Notes under the pieces: model-generated
Database searches by the model: none
Told to the model about the DNA's origin: nothing
Seen by the model: only the letters and a program-made list of their open reading frames with translations
Program-made: the position numbers and the translations under genes
Part shown: in pieces, positions 23,250 through 31,253 of the stretch
Layout of the letters: every line of letters begins with the position of its first letter
How positions within the stretch are numbered: the first letter of the stretch is position 1
NCBI RefSeq assembly: GCF_000703005.1
Contig: NZ_JNLH01000001.1
Span: forward strand, 337,501 to 401,500
Direction: 5' to 3'
Source of the DNA: Pseudobutyrivibrio ruminis HUN009
GTDB taxonomy: Bacteria > Bacillota > Clostridia > Lachnospirales > Lachnospiraceae
DNA: 64,000 nt

Positions 23250-24872
23250 TTAGGATATGGCGGCCTTGAGCTCACGTTTGTTTTCGTACATATGAGTGTC
23301 TGCACGCTTTAGTAAGGTGCGGAAGTCTCTGTCTAGAGAGGCGTCGTATTTTGCATCTCCGACAGCTACGCCAATGTCGAAGATATGGTCGCCTTCAAGG
23401 TTGGCAGTATATACTTTTGCCATGAAAAGCTTTTTGAGGCGTTCCATATTTATGTGGCGGCCTGCTGGAATTATACAACAGAACTCATCTCCACCTGTTC
23501 TGTAACAGTTTCCGTATTTACCATAAACACTGTTAAATAGTTCGGCCACGATTGTGATATATTCATCACCAGCTTCATGTCCATATGTGTCGTTGCAGTG
23601 CTTTAGTCCGTTGGCATCAGCTACGACTACAACAAGTCCATCTAGGCTACTGCCTTTTTCCGCTTCTACCTTTGTCTGTCTTTCAAATGCATTTCTGTTG
23701 TAGAGACCTGTCATGCTGTCAGTAAGAGCAAATACTTCAAGCTGTTTAGCACGACGTCCTTTTTCAAGTATTTCATTTGCTTCTTTAATCATGTCCCAAG
23801 CAAGCATAAATACAAATATAAAGAATACATATCTGCCTACTTCATCAGCGTCTCCAAGGGATTTGTAATATTGAGCTATATCTACAAATAGCGCAAATAC
23901 GAATAACGAAAGCCCGGCAGCACATATTTCAAGTCTGCGTGAGAAGTTTCTTCTAATAATTTGTCCAACCATTCCAACGATGAGATAAACAGCTGTAATC
24001 ATCAACAGAACCTGCGTGTACACAAGGGTCTCTCTATACTCTGCAATCTTTGTGAAATGCAACACAGATAATACAACTGTCTGTACTACTGAGTATCCAA
24101 TAATAAGCTTACGGAAGAAAACGCTTTTGATTCCTAGATATGAATCGAAAAACATAATCATAGAAGGCACAACAAGCATTAAGCAAAAGTATGGTATCAA
24201 TGAATCAACAACTTTATTATTCATTAAAAGGGATGATACATCCGTCTCGTTTATCGACCAAATACCGCAGAAAAAAGAGAAATAACCTAAATACAATAAT
24301 TCTCTACTGAGATTCTGTTTTTCATGCATAACTGCATAATATATGAACAGTAATAAACTTAGGAAAACAATTAATAAACTAACAAAGAATCTTGGCATTG
24401 AAGCTGCCATAAGATGATCATACATTCCATAAGAACTACCTATATAAAATGTAAGCTTTTGATTTGCCACGATATCATATGTTGGCTTAACAATAATGGC
24501 AATCTGAACCATTTTTTCATTAATCTCAACAAAGTGATAAGATGAACCTGGGCTAGATGTCCAGAAGCCACCAGTCTTATTAAAAGAATAGATTTCTCGG
24601 CCCATATTATAAGCCGTAACTTCCTGGTGGGATGTATAGAACGCTATACCTGAATAATTATAATCATAATCTACTAGCTTAAAGAAATATTCCTTTGAAC
24701 CATCAGATAATTGAGCCACGGAATATGGCTCTATTTCTTCTGTTATTACATTATCTACCGTGTCTGTTGTTGTAAAATAACATAAAGCAAGAGCTATAGC
24801 AGCTGCTATAACTATCGCTATGTTTATTCTTGCTAATAACCCTATTTTTTTACCCTTATTATCTTGTGCCAT
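23250..24872 (-). CDS. membrane-bound diguanylate cyclase (7TM sensor + GGDEF)
   Basis: A 540-residue protein. An N-terminal membrane segment and an extracellular domain (about 40-165) are followed by seven membrane helices (about 165-370), a layout like 7TMR-DISM receptors, and then a C-terminal GGDEF domain (about 385-540). The active-site motif RTGGDEF is intact, and DSMTGLYNRNAFE opens the domain, so it should make cyclic di-GMP from GTP. I see no RxxD inhibitory site before GGDEF. The ligand is unknown. The 3' end borders the inverted-repeat element. Confidence 0.9.
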   Translation of the reverse strand: MAQDNKGKKIGLLARINIAIVIAAAIALALCYFTTTDTVDNVITEEIEPYSVAQLSDGSKEYFFKLVDYDYNYSGIAFYTSHQEVTAYNMGREIYSFNKTGGFWTSSPGSSYHFVEINEKMVQIAIIVKPTYDIVANQKLTFYIGSSYGMYDHLMAASMPRFFVSLLIVFLSLLLFIYYAVMHEKQNLSRELLYLGYFSFFCGIWSINETDVSSLLMNNKVVDSLIPYFCLMLVVPSMIMFFDSYLGIKSVFFRKLIIGYSVVQTVVLSVLHFTKIAEYRETLVYTQVLLMITAVYLIVGMVGQIIRRNFSRRLEICAAGLSLFVFALFVDIAQYYKSLGDADEVGRYVFFIFVFMLAWDMIKEANEILEKGRRAKQLEVFALTDSMTGLYNRNAFERQTKVEAEKGSSLDGLVVVVADANGLKHCNDTYGHEAGDEYITIVAELFNSVYGKYGNCYRTGGDEFCCIIPAGRHINMERLKKLFMAKVYTANLEGDHIFDIGVAVGDAKYDASLDRDFRTLLKRADTHMYENKRELKAAIS

Positions 24873-24896
24873 AACTACCCCTGAACTTGCCTAGCG

Positions 24897-24917
24897 TGCG
24901 TTATATTTTATAACGCA
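24897..24917. repeat. 21-base palindrome between hydrolase and GGDEF genes
   Basis: TGCGTTATA and TATAACGCA flank a TTT centre as a perfect inverted repeat, 24 bases upstream of the GGDEF gene start. No T run follows it, so an operator is as likely as a terminator. Confidence 0.45.
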
Positions 24918-24982
24918 TATTTTCTTTTTCATAATTTTATAACAATTTTACCATGGATAGTACACAAAGACAAGGAATACTT

Positions 24983-25639
24983 CTACCTCAAAAAGCCTGA
25001 GATGTACTTAAATAAGCGGTTTGTCCCCACTATATAACTGTCATGATTTTCATCTGGTAAGATGTGTAATTCTGCCTCAGGAATGTTGGCAGCTATTTTT
25101 TCAGACTCTTTCTCCTTGATGCAATCATCCTCTCCCGCAAATATCATGGCTGGCACCGATATGCGACGCAAGTCCGATGGAGAAATATCAGGTTCCTCAA
25201 GCATCATAAGAATTTTAGGGTCATTTGTTCTCTTATAATCCTTTTTCATTTCGCGAAGCGCTCTGTGATGTATTCCTGCTGGTGAAAGATTCGCACCACA
25301 GCATACAATACCTGAAAGTAGTTTGCTTGCTTTTATAGCAACTAAAAGAGCAATTATGCCACCATCTGAATATCCTACAAGATATGGTTTCTCAATATCT
25401 AAAGCTGTAATAAGATTGATTACATCATCTGCCATATCTCTATAATGATATTCCTTTGGAGTTGCACTCTCTCCATGGCCTCTTGAATCCATAGCGTAAA
25501 CTGTATGATACATGCTCATAGTCTCTGCTAAAGCATCAAAATCATGAAGATTTCCGTTATTTCCGTGTATAAGAATAACCGGCGTACCCTCGCCGGTCTT
25601 CTCATAGCATATTACCTGTGAATTGAGTTGAATATACAT
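24983..25639 (-). CDS. alpha/beta hydrolase
   Basis: A 218-residue alpha/beta hydrolase. VILIHGNNGNLHDF holds the oxyanion-hole HG motif, LVGYSDGGIIAL the nucleophile elbow GxSxG, AMIFAGEDDCIKEKE the catalytic acid and PDENHDSYI the catalytic histidine. The full triad is therefore present. It is cytoplasmic by sequence and slightly shorter than average. Substrate unknown; such proteins include esterases and C-C hydrolases. It lies downstream of dapB with a 24-base gap and is probably co-transcribed. Confidence 0.82.
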   Translation of the reverse strand: MYIQLNSQVICYEKTGEGTPVILIHGNNGNLHDFDALAETMSMYHTVYAMDSRGHGESATPKEYHYRDMADDVINLITALDIEKPYLVGYSDGGIIALLVAIKASKLLSGIVCCGANLSPAGIHHRALREMKKDYKRTNDPKILMMLEEPDISPSDLRRISVPAMIFAGEDDCIKEKESEKIAANIPEAELHILPDENHDSYIVGTNRLFKYISGFLR

Positions 25640-25663
25640 AATTCGCCCTCTATATCTTTCCTC

Positions 25664-26425
25664 TTATTTCTCAGCAATAACCTGCTTCATGTCGTAAAGC
25701 CCTGCTGGCTTGCCTGCTAAGAATTTTGCTGCTTCAACAGCTCCCTTAGCAAATACGCTCTTAGAATATGCCGTATGCTTGATAGTAATAACTTCATCAA
25801 GTCCTGCAAAAATAACCTCATGCTCACCAACAATATTTCCACCTCTAACTGCAGAAATACCAATTTCGTTCTTAGGTCTCTTTTCTCTTCTGTCTGCTCG
25901 TCCATAGCAGTACTCATACTTTTCATCTAATGCTTCATTGCAAGCATCTGCAAGTGCAAGTGCTGTTCCACTTGGAGCATCTAATTTTTGATTGTGATGC
26001 TTCTCTACGATTTCGATATCATATCCTGCATCTGCAAATACCTGAGTTGCCTTTTTGCAAAGATCAAATAATGTATTAATTCCAAGTGACATGTTTGCAG
26101 AACGAAGCACTGCCACTTTCTTGCTAGCTGTATCAACATGATTAATCATATCATCTGTAAGTCCTGTTGTGCAAAGAACAACCGGCTTGCCATTTGATTC
26201 GCAGTATGTCAAAAGGCCATCTACAGCTGCGGCATTTGAAAAATCAATAATTACATCAAAATCTACATCTACATCGGAAATAGAATCAAATACTGGGTAT
26301 TCATTATCAATTCCTTTGAATTTATCTACACCAGCAACAATTGATACTTCGCTGTCCGCTTTACACAAATCAGTAATAACTCGTCCCATGTGGCCATTGC
26401 AGCCGTGCATAACTACTTTTGTCAT
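25664..26425 (-). CDS. dapB: 4-hydroxy-tetrahydrodipicolinate reductase
   Basis: A 253-residue DapB, which reduces HTPA to tetrahydrodipicolinate with NAD(P)H in the lysine and diaminopimelate pathway. The N-terminal cofactor motif is VVMHGCNGHMGRVI, the active-site block EKHHNQKLDAPSGTA carries the catalytic His and Lys, and RGGNIVGEHEVIFAG is also diagnostic. Length is normal. No other dap gene is present in the window. The next gene upstream is a GGDEF protein ending 9 bases before its start. Confidence 0.95.
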   Translation of the reverse strand: MTKVVMHGCNGHMGRVITDLCKADSEVSIVAGVDKFKGIDNEYPVFDSISDVDVDFDVIIDFSNAAAVDGLLTYCESNGKPVVLCTTGLTDDMINHVDTASKKVAVLRSANMSLGINTLFDLCKKATQVFADAGYDIEIVEKHHNQKLDAPSGTALALADACNEALDEKYEYCYGRADRREKRPKNEIGISAVRGGNIVGEHEVIFAGLDEVITIKHTAYSKSVFAKGAVEAAKFLAGKPAGLYDMKQVIAEK

Positions 26426-26434
26426 TTTGTCACC

Positions 26435-27217
26435 TCAATCTAAAAAACTTATATTACTAGTAAACATCCTAAGTGATTCGTCGTATTCCTCATCTTTTGA
26501 AGGATTAGCTTTAATTTTCATTTCCTTGTACATTCGTTTATCTTCGTACATGGCCTGATCAGCTTTTACCACAACATCATCAAAATCATCGGATGGATTG
26601 TACATATTTATTCCAAAGGAGCATGTATATGGTGTTTCTTGAAGCTTCACCTTTATATTATGTATAAGCGTATCAGCCTCTTCCTTGGTGGCTTTTATTC
26701 CCAGCATCATAAACTCATCTCCACCTGTTCGGTAAAGAATAAATTTGCTAGGCTTTACGGAACGACATACTTCAGCAAAAGTTAGCAATGCAATATCGCC
26801 AGCCTTATGACCAAAGTTGTCATTTATATATTTTAGATCATTTAAATCCATAGATATGATGGCCATTTTATTCTTTGCATGTCTTTCTGCATCTGCATAA
26901 AAGCACCTACGCTTATAACATCTAGATACAGAATCTATGTTATATCTGGCCGCATACATATACATATATAAAAATAGGATTCCAATAGCCAAAAGTGGCA
27001 GAACATAAGAAAGCACAGTAACTATTACAAAGCCTGATGTTGAATATATGATTGTTCCAACCATGGCAATTAACAGAGCTGTAGCTCCATAGATAAATCT
27101 AAATTTTACCTTGTGATCAAAAGCTCTCATTGTAAATATGAACACAATCAAAGCCACACATGAAAACATGCCAAAAAATAGACCGCTGCTAGTTCCAATT
27201 ATCCACCCTCTAACCAT
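26435..27217 (-). CDS. diguanylate cyclase with short membrane domain
   Basis: A 260-residue protein with about four membrane helices (residues 5-105) and a GGDEF domain (about 110-240). The motif YRTGGDEFMML is intact, preceded by DLNDLKYINDNFGHKAGD, so cyclic di-GMP synthesis is expected. It is the second such enzyme in about 2 kb. An AGGAG site precedes the ATG. The small membrane part without a recognised sensor leaves the input signal unknown. Confidence 0.88.
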   Translation of the reverse strand: MVRGWIIGTSSGLFFGMFSCVALIVFIFTMRAFDHKVKFRFIYGATALLIAMVGTIIYSTSGFVIVTVLSYVLPLLAIGILFLYMYMYAARYNIDSVSRCYKRRCFYADAERHAKNKMAIISMDLNDLKYINDNFGHKAGDIALLTFAEVCRSVKPSKFILYRTGGDEFMMLGIKATKEEADTLIHNIKVKLQETPYTCSFGINMYNPSDDFDDVVVKADQAMYEDKRMYKEMKIKANPSKDEEYDESLRMFTSNISFLD

Positions 27218-27268
27218 AGCTTCTCCTCGTAAAAACCCTACAATTGAGAATATAACAGTAGCCAGAGA

Positions 27269-27748
27269 TTATTTCTCTGGCTTAATGTTTAATACACTGT
27301 CTGCTATTTCAAACAATCCAGGCGTCATGTTAAGACCAGTCAATATCACATTTGTGAAAACCGACTTGCCTTCTAATACTTCCATAATATCCTGTTCTGA
27401 AACTATTCCCTCGTCAACAACGCCGAGGATTTCATCAAGAATAAGTAAATCACATTCTCCTGTACCAAGAACCTTTTTTGCATAGTTCAAGCCATTGAGA
27501 ATGTTGATTTTCTCCTCCTGCTTTTGCTCATCTGTAAGATTTTGAAAACCTTCTTTTGAACGCTCAAATCTGAAAAGCTTGATTTCTGGTTCAAGCTTCT
27601 CAAGATAATCTGAATCGTTTTCTGATTTTAAGAACTGTATTATGATTGTACTTCTACCTTCTGAAGCAAAGCGCAGAGCATATCCAAGCGCTGCCGCTGA
27701 TTTGCCCTGTCCGCTTCCGTAGTAGACCTGTATAGTTCCCTTTTCCAT
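27269..27748 (-). CDS. cob(I)yrinic acid a,c-diamide adenosyltransferase-like protein
   Basis: A 159-residue protein of the CobA/CobO/BtuR adenosyltransferase family, which transfers the adenosyl group of ATP to reduced corrinoid. The P-loop is YGSGQGKSAAALG, followed by TIIIQFLKS and DLLILDEILGVVDEG, all family hallmarks. It is shorter than CobO of aerobes (about 200) but fits the clostridial form. It stands alone without other cobalamin genes, so it probably serves salvage of imported corrinoid. It begins 7 bases after typA stops. Confidence 0.9.
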   Translation of the reverse strand: MEKGTIQVYYGSGQGKSAAALGYALRFASEGRSTIIIQFLKSENDSDYLEKLEPEIKLFRFERSKEGFQNLTDEQKQEEKINILNGLNYAKKVLGTGECDLLILDEILGVVDEGIVSEQDIMEVLEGKSVFTNVILTGLNMTPGLFEIADSVLNIKPEK

Positions 27749-27755
27749 AAATCTC

Positions 27756-29588
27756 CTACTTTCTAATGCTAGCTCTCTTTCTCATAAGAGGATCAAGGAT
27801 TCTCTTTCTGATACGTAAAGATTCTGGAGTTACTTCCAAAAGCTCATCTACATCGATGAAATCAAGAGCCTGCTCAAGACTAAGAACTTTAGGTGGTACA
27901 AGAGTAAGTGCCTCATCTGCTGATGATGAACGAGTATTTGTAAGATGCTTTTTCTTACATACATTAAGCTCGATATCTTCAGCACGTGAGCTCTGTCCAA
28001 TTACCATACCAGAATATACTTTTTCGCCTGGTCCAATGAAAAGTGTACCACGCTCCTGAGCTGAGAAAAGTCCGTATGTAACAGACTCGCCTGACTCGAA
28101 TGCAATAAGTGAGCCCTGCTTACGATAAGCAATGTCACCCTTGTATATCTCATAACCGTCGAAAATTGTATTGATTATACCATTTCCTTTTGTATCTGTC
28201 ATGAATTCTCCACGATATCCAATAAGTCCACGTGCAGGAATCTTAAATTCGATTCGTGTATAACCACCTGTGATAGGTGTCATGTTCTGAAGCTCACCCT
28301 TTCTCTGAGAAAGCTTTTCGATAACTGCACCAGTAAACTCATCTGGTACATCTACATAAGCACGCTCCATTGGCTCAAGCTTGTGTCCCTTTTCATCTGT
28401 CTTGTAAAGAACCTCAGCTTTTGATACTGCAAACTCGAAACCTTCACGACGCATATTTTCAATAAGAACTGAAAGATGGAGCTCGCCACGTCCTGAAACC
28501 TTAAGTGAATCAGGTGAATCTGTATCTTCAACTCTAAGTGAAACGTCTGTGTTAAGCTCCTTCATAAGGCGCTCTCTGATATGACGTGATGTAACGTACT
28601 TTCCTTCCTGACCAGCAAGCGGACTATCATTTACAATAAAGTTCATTGAAATGGTAGGTTCAGAAATCTTCTGGAATGGAATAGGATTTGGTGCATCTAC
28701 TGCACAAATAGTATCTCCGATGTGAATATCTGAAATACCTGAAATAGCTACGATTGAACCAATCTCAGCTGAATCTACATCTACTTTGTCAAGTCCATCA
28801 TACTCAAATAGCTTTGAAATACGAACCTTATTGTTTTTCTCAGGATCATGAGCATTAACTACTACTGCATCCTGGTTTACCTTGATTGAACCATTTTCTA
28901 CCTTACCGATACCAATTCTACCAACGTACTCGTTGTAGTCGATTGTAGAAATAAGAACCTGTGTAGGAGCCTCTGGGTCTCCCTGAGGTGCAGGGATGTA
29001 ATCAACGATTGTCTCGAAGAGAGCTGTCATATCCTTATGCTCTTCATCAAGACTTCTGATAGCGTAACCTTCCTTTGCTGACGCATAAATGAATGGGCAA
29101 TCAAGCTGCTCATCAGATGCATCAAGATCCATGAAAAGCTCAAGGACTTCATCGATAACTTCATCAGGACGAGCCTCTGGTCTATCGATTTTGTTGATAC
29201 ATACAATAACTGGTAAATCAAGATCAAGTGCTTTCATAAGAACGAACTTTGTCTGTGGCATTGCACCTTCAAATGCATCTACTACAAGAACAACACCGTT
29301 TACCATCTTAAGAACACGCTCAACCTCACCACCGAAGTCAGCATGACCTGGTGTATCAATAATGTTAATCTTTGTGCCTTTATAATATACTGCTGTGTTT
29401 TTTGAAAGAATTGTGATACCACGCTCACGCTCAATGTCATTTGAATCCATGACACGCTCAGCTACTTCCTGATTCTCACGGAATACACCAGACTGCTTTA
29501 AAAGCTCATCTACAAGTGTAGTTTTACCATGATCTACGTGTGCGATAATCGCAATATTTCTAATATCTTCTCTACTCTGAATTGCCAT
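27756..29588 (-). CDS. typA: translational GTPase TypA/BipA
   Basis: A 610-residue ribosome-associated GTPase related to EF-G, involved in 50S assembly and stress adaptation. G1 is AHVDHGKTTLV, G3 is DTPGHADFGGEV and G4 is NKIDRPEAR. The C-terminal half has the EF-G-like domains III and V and the TypA-specific domain (TNTRSSSADEALTL). Length is typical. The 321-base intergenic region upstream contains two structured elements: repeat copy D and the palindrome at 29763-29893. Confidence 0.97.
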   Translation of the reverse strand: MAIQSREDIRNIAIIAHVDHGKTTLVDELLKQSGVFRENQEVAERVMDSNDIERERGITILSKNTAVYYKGTKINIIDTPGHADFGGEVERVLKMVNGVVLVVDAFEGAMPQTKFVLMKALDLDLPVIVCINKIDRPEARPDEVIDEVLELFMDLDASDEQLDCPFIYASAKEGYAIRSLDEEHKDMTALFETIVDYIPAPQGDPEAPTQVLISTIDYNEYVGRIGIGKVENGSIKVNQDAVVVNAHDPEKNNKVRISKLFEYDGLDKVDVDSAEIGSIVAISGISDIHIGDTICAVDAPNPIPFQKISEPTISMNFIVNDSPLAGQEGKYVTSRHIRERLMKELNTDVSLRVEDTDSPDSLKVSGRGELHLSVLIENMRREGFEFAVSKAEVLYKTDEKGHKLEPMERAYVDVPDEFTGAVIEKLSQRKGELQNMTPITGGYTRIEFKIPARGLIGYRGEFMTDTKGNGIINTIFDGYEIYKGDIAYRKQGSLIAFESGESVTYGLFSAQERGTLFIGPGEKVYSGMVIGQSSRAEDIELNVCKKKHLTNTRSSSADEALTLVPPKVLSLEQALDFIDVDELLEVTPESLRIRKRILDPLMRKRASIRK

Positions 29589-29633
29589 AAAACTTCCTTT
29601 TCTACTGCAAACCTATAGTTACAGTAAAAACCC

Positions 29634-29730
29634 CTAGTCCGCTGGTTACGGCTACAAGCCTTAGTATTTCTCCGCTCGACAACACGTCTCGCTTGAGAAA
29701 TCTAAGAGCTTGCTGCCTACCAGCTCATTT
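29634..29730 (-). repeat. hairpin repeat family 2, copy D (upstream of typA)
   Basis: Minus-sense hairpin with outer stem GCTGGT/ACCAGC, inner stem CAAGCTCTTAGATTTCTC pairing with GAGAAATACTAAGGCTTG, and the AAGCGAGACGTGTTGTCGAGCG apical part shared with copy E. It ends GCGGACTAGGGGTTTTTAC, so a five-T run follows, as in an attenuator. It ends 46 bases before typA. Confidence 0.8.
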
Positions 29731-29762
29731 AACATCCATACCTATCAACCTTTACATAATAC

Positions 29763-29893
29763 AGCGGCATCTCAGTCTTGGCAAGCGCGAGGAGGATATG
29801 ACCATCATTTTCCGAGTGTAATGAAGGAAAATGATGGTCTAGTAAGCGAAGCTTACATCTGGCCTCCGGGAGCATGAAAAACTAGGATGCCGC
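29763..29893. repeat. 131-bp palindromic element between serS and typA
   Basis: Ends GCGGCATC (29763) and GATGCCGC (29893) are exact complements, and the centre GACCATCATTTTCC/GGAAAATGATGGTC is a perfect 14-bp stem around a 12-base loop. Smaller paired blocks (GTAAGC/GCTTAC) lie between. It starts 17 bases after the serS stop and may end serS transcripts or be a dispersed repeat; no second copy is in the window. Confidence 0.7.
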
Positions 29894-29909
29894 ATATTTA
29901 TTGCTACGA

Positions 29910-31199
29910 TTATTTTGTAGGTATGAGTTCGGTCTTGCCACCCATGTAAGGCTGGAGTGCCTTAGGGATAGCTACGCTACCATCCTCACGGAGGTTGTTC
30001 TCTAAGAATGCAATAAGCATACGTGGTGGAGCAACAACTGTGTTGTTAAGAGTGTGAGCAAAGTACTTTGTACCATCCTCAGCCTTAACACGAATCTTAA
30101 GACGACGTGCCTGAGCATCACCAAGATTTGAGCAGCTACCAACCTCAAAGTACTTCTTCTGACGTGGTGACCATGCCTCAACGTCACAAGACTTAACCTT
30201 AAGATCTGCCAAATCTCCTGAGCAGCACTCAAGTGTACGTACAGGGATGTCTAAGCTACGGAATAAATCAACTGTGTTCTGCCAAAGCTTATCGTAGTAC
30301 ATCTTTGAATCCTCTGGCTTACAAACAACAATCATCTCCTGCTTCTCGAACTGGTGAATACGGTATACACCACGCTCTTCAATACCATGAGCACCCTTTT
30401 CCTTACGGAAGCATGGGCTGTAGCTTGTAAGTGTATATGGCAAGTTTGCTTCATCATTAAGTGTATCGATGAACTTACCAATCATTGAATGCTCTGATGT
30501 TCCGATGAGGTAAAGATCTTCACCTTCGATTTTGTACATCATAGCGTCCATCTCTTCGAATGACATAACGCCTGTAACAACGTTTGAACGAATCATGAAA
30601 GGTGGGATACAATATGTAAATCCTCTATCGATCATGAAATCACGAGCATATGAGATAACTGCTGAGTGAAGACGAGCAATATCTCCCATTAAGTAGTAGA
30701 AACCATTACCTGCAACCTTACCAGCTGCATCCATATCGATACCATTGAATCTCTCCATGATATCTGTGTGATATGGGATTTCGAAATCAGGAACCACTGG
30801 TTCACCAAACCTTTCGATTTCAACGTTGCAAGAATCATCTGGACCAATTGGAACTGAAGGATCAATGATGTTAGGAATCTTCATCATGATTTCTTCAACC
30901 TTGTCTGAAAGCTCCTTCTCAACTGGCTCAAGGTCCTTTATACGCTGCTTAAGCTCTGCAACTTCCTTCTTTGCAGCCTCAGCTTCTTCCTTTTTGCCCT
31001 GTCCCATTAATGCGCCAATCTGCTTTGATGCCTTGTTCATCTCAGCACGGAGGTCATCTGCCTCCTGCTGAGCAGCACGTCTCTTGTCATCAAGCTCAAT
31101 TACTTCATCAACAAGACCAAGCTTGTGCTCCTGGAACTTCTTTTTAATATTCTCTTTAACTGCGTCTGGATTTTCGCGTAAAAATTTAATGTCGATCAT
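29910..31199 (-). CDS. serS: seryl-tRNA synthetase
   Basis: A 429-residue class II synthetase that charges tRNA-Ser. The N-terminal coiled-coil arm for tRNA binding spans about residues 30-100 (rich in Glu, Lys and Ala). Motif 2 is FRKEKGAHGIEERGVYRIHQ and motif 3 is NTVVAPPRMLIAFLENN with the following conserved SVAIPKALQPYMGG. Length is normal. Only 54 bases separate it from secDF, too few for a T-box, so regulation by tRNA is not supported. Confidence 0.97.
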   Translation of the reverse strand: MIDIKFLRENPDAVKENIKKKFQEHKLGLVDEVIELDDKRRAAQQEADDLRAEMNKASKQIGALMGQGKKEEAEAAKKEVAELKQRIKDLEPVEKELSDKVEEIMMKIPNIIDPSVPIGPDDSCNVEIERFGEPVVPDFEIPYHTDIMERFNGIDMDAAGKVAGNGFYYLMGDIARLHSAVISYARDFMIDRGFTYCIPPFMIRSNVVTGVMSFEEMDAMMYKIEGEDLYLIGTSEHSMIGKFIDTLNDEANLPYTLTSYSPCFRKEKGAHGIEERGVYRIHQFEKQEMIVVCKPEDSKMYYDKLWQNTVDLFRSLDIPVRTLECCSGDLADLKVKSCDVEAWSPRQKKYFEVGSCSNLGDAQARRLKIRVKAEDGTKYFAHTLNNTVVAPPRMLIAFLENNLREDGSVAIPKALQPYMGGKTELIPTK

Positions 31200-31253
31200 A
31201 CTATATCTCCTAATCTATACTAAATACTTTAATAACTATTTGATGAGTGATAA

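Noticed and set aside
29589..29909. Small ORF in the serS-typA gap
   Set aside because: No frame with a ribosome binding site exists; the gap is explained by two hairpin elements.
31200..31253. T-box riboswitch upstream of serS
   Set aside because: Only 54 bases separate serS from secDF, far too short for a T-box, and no T-box sequence is present.
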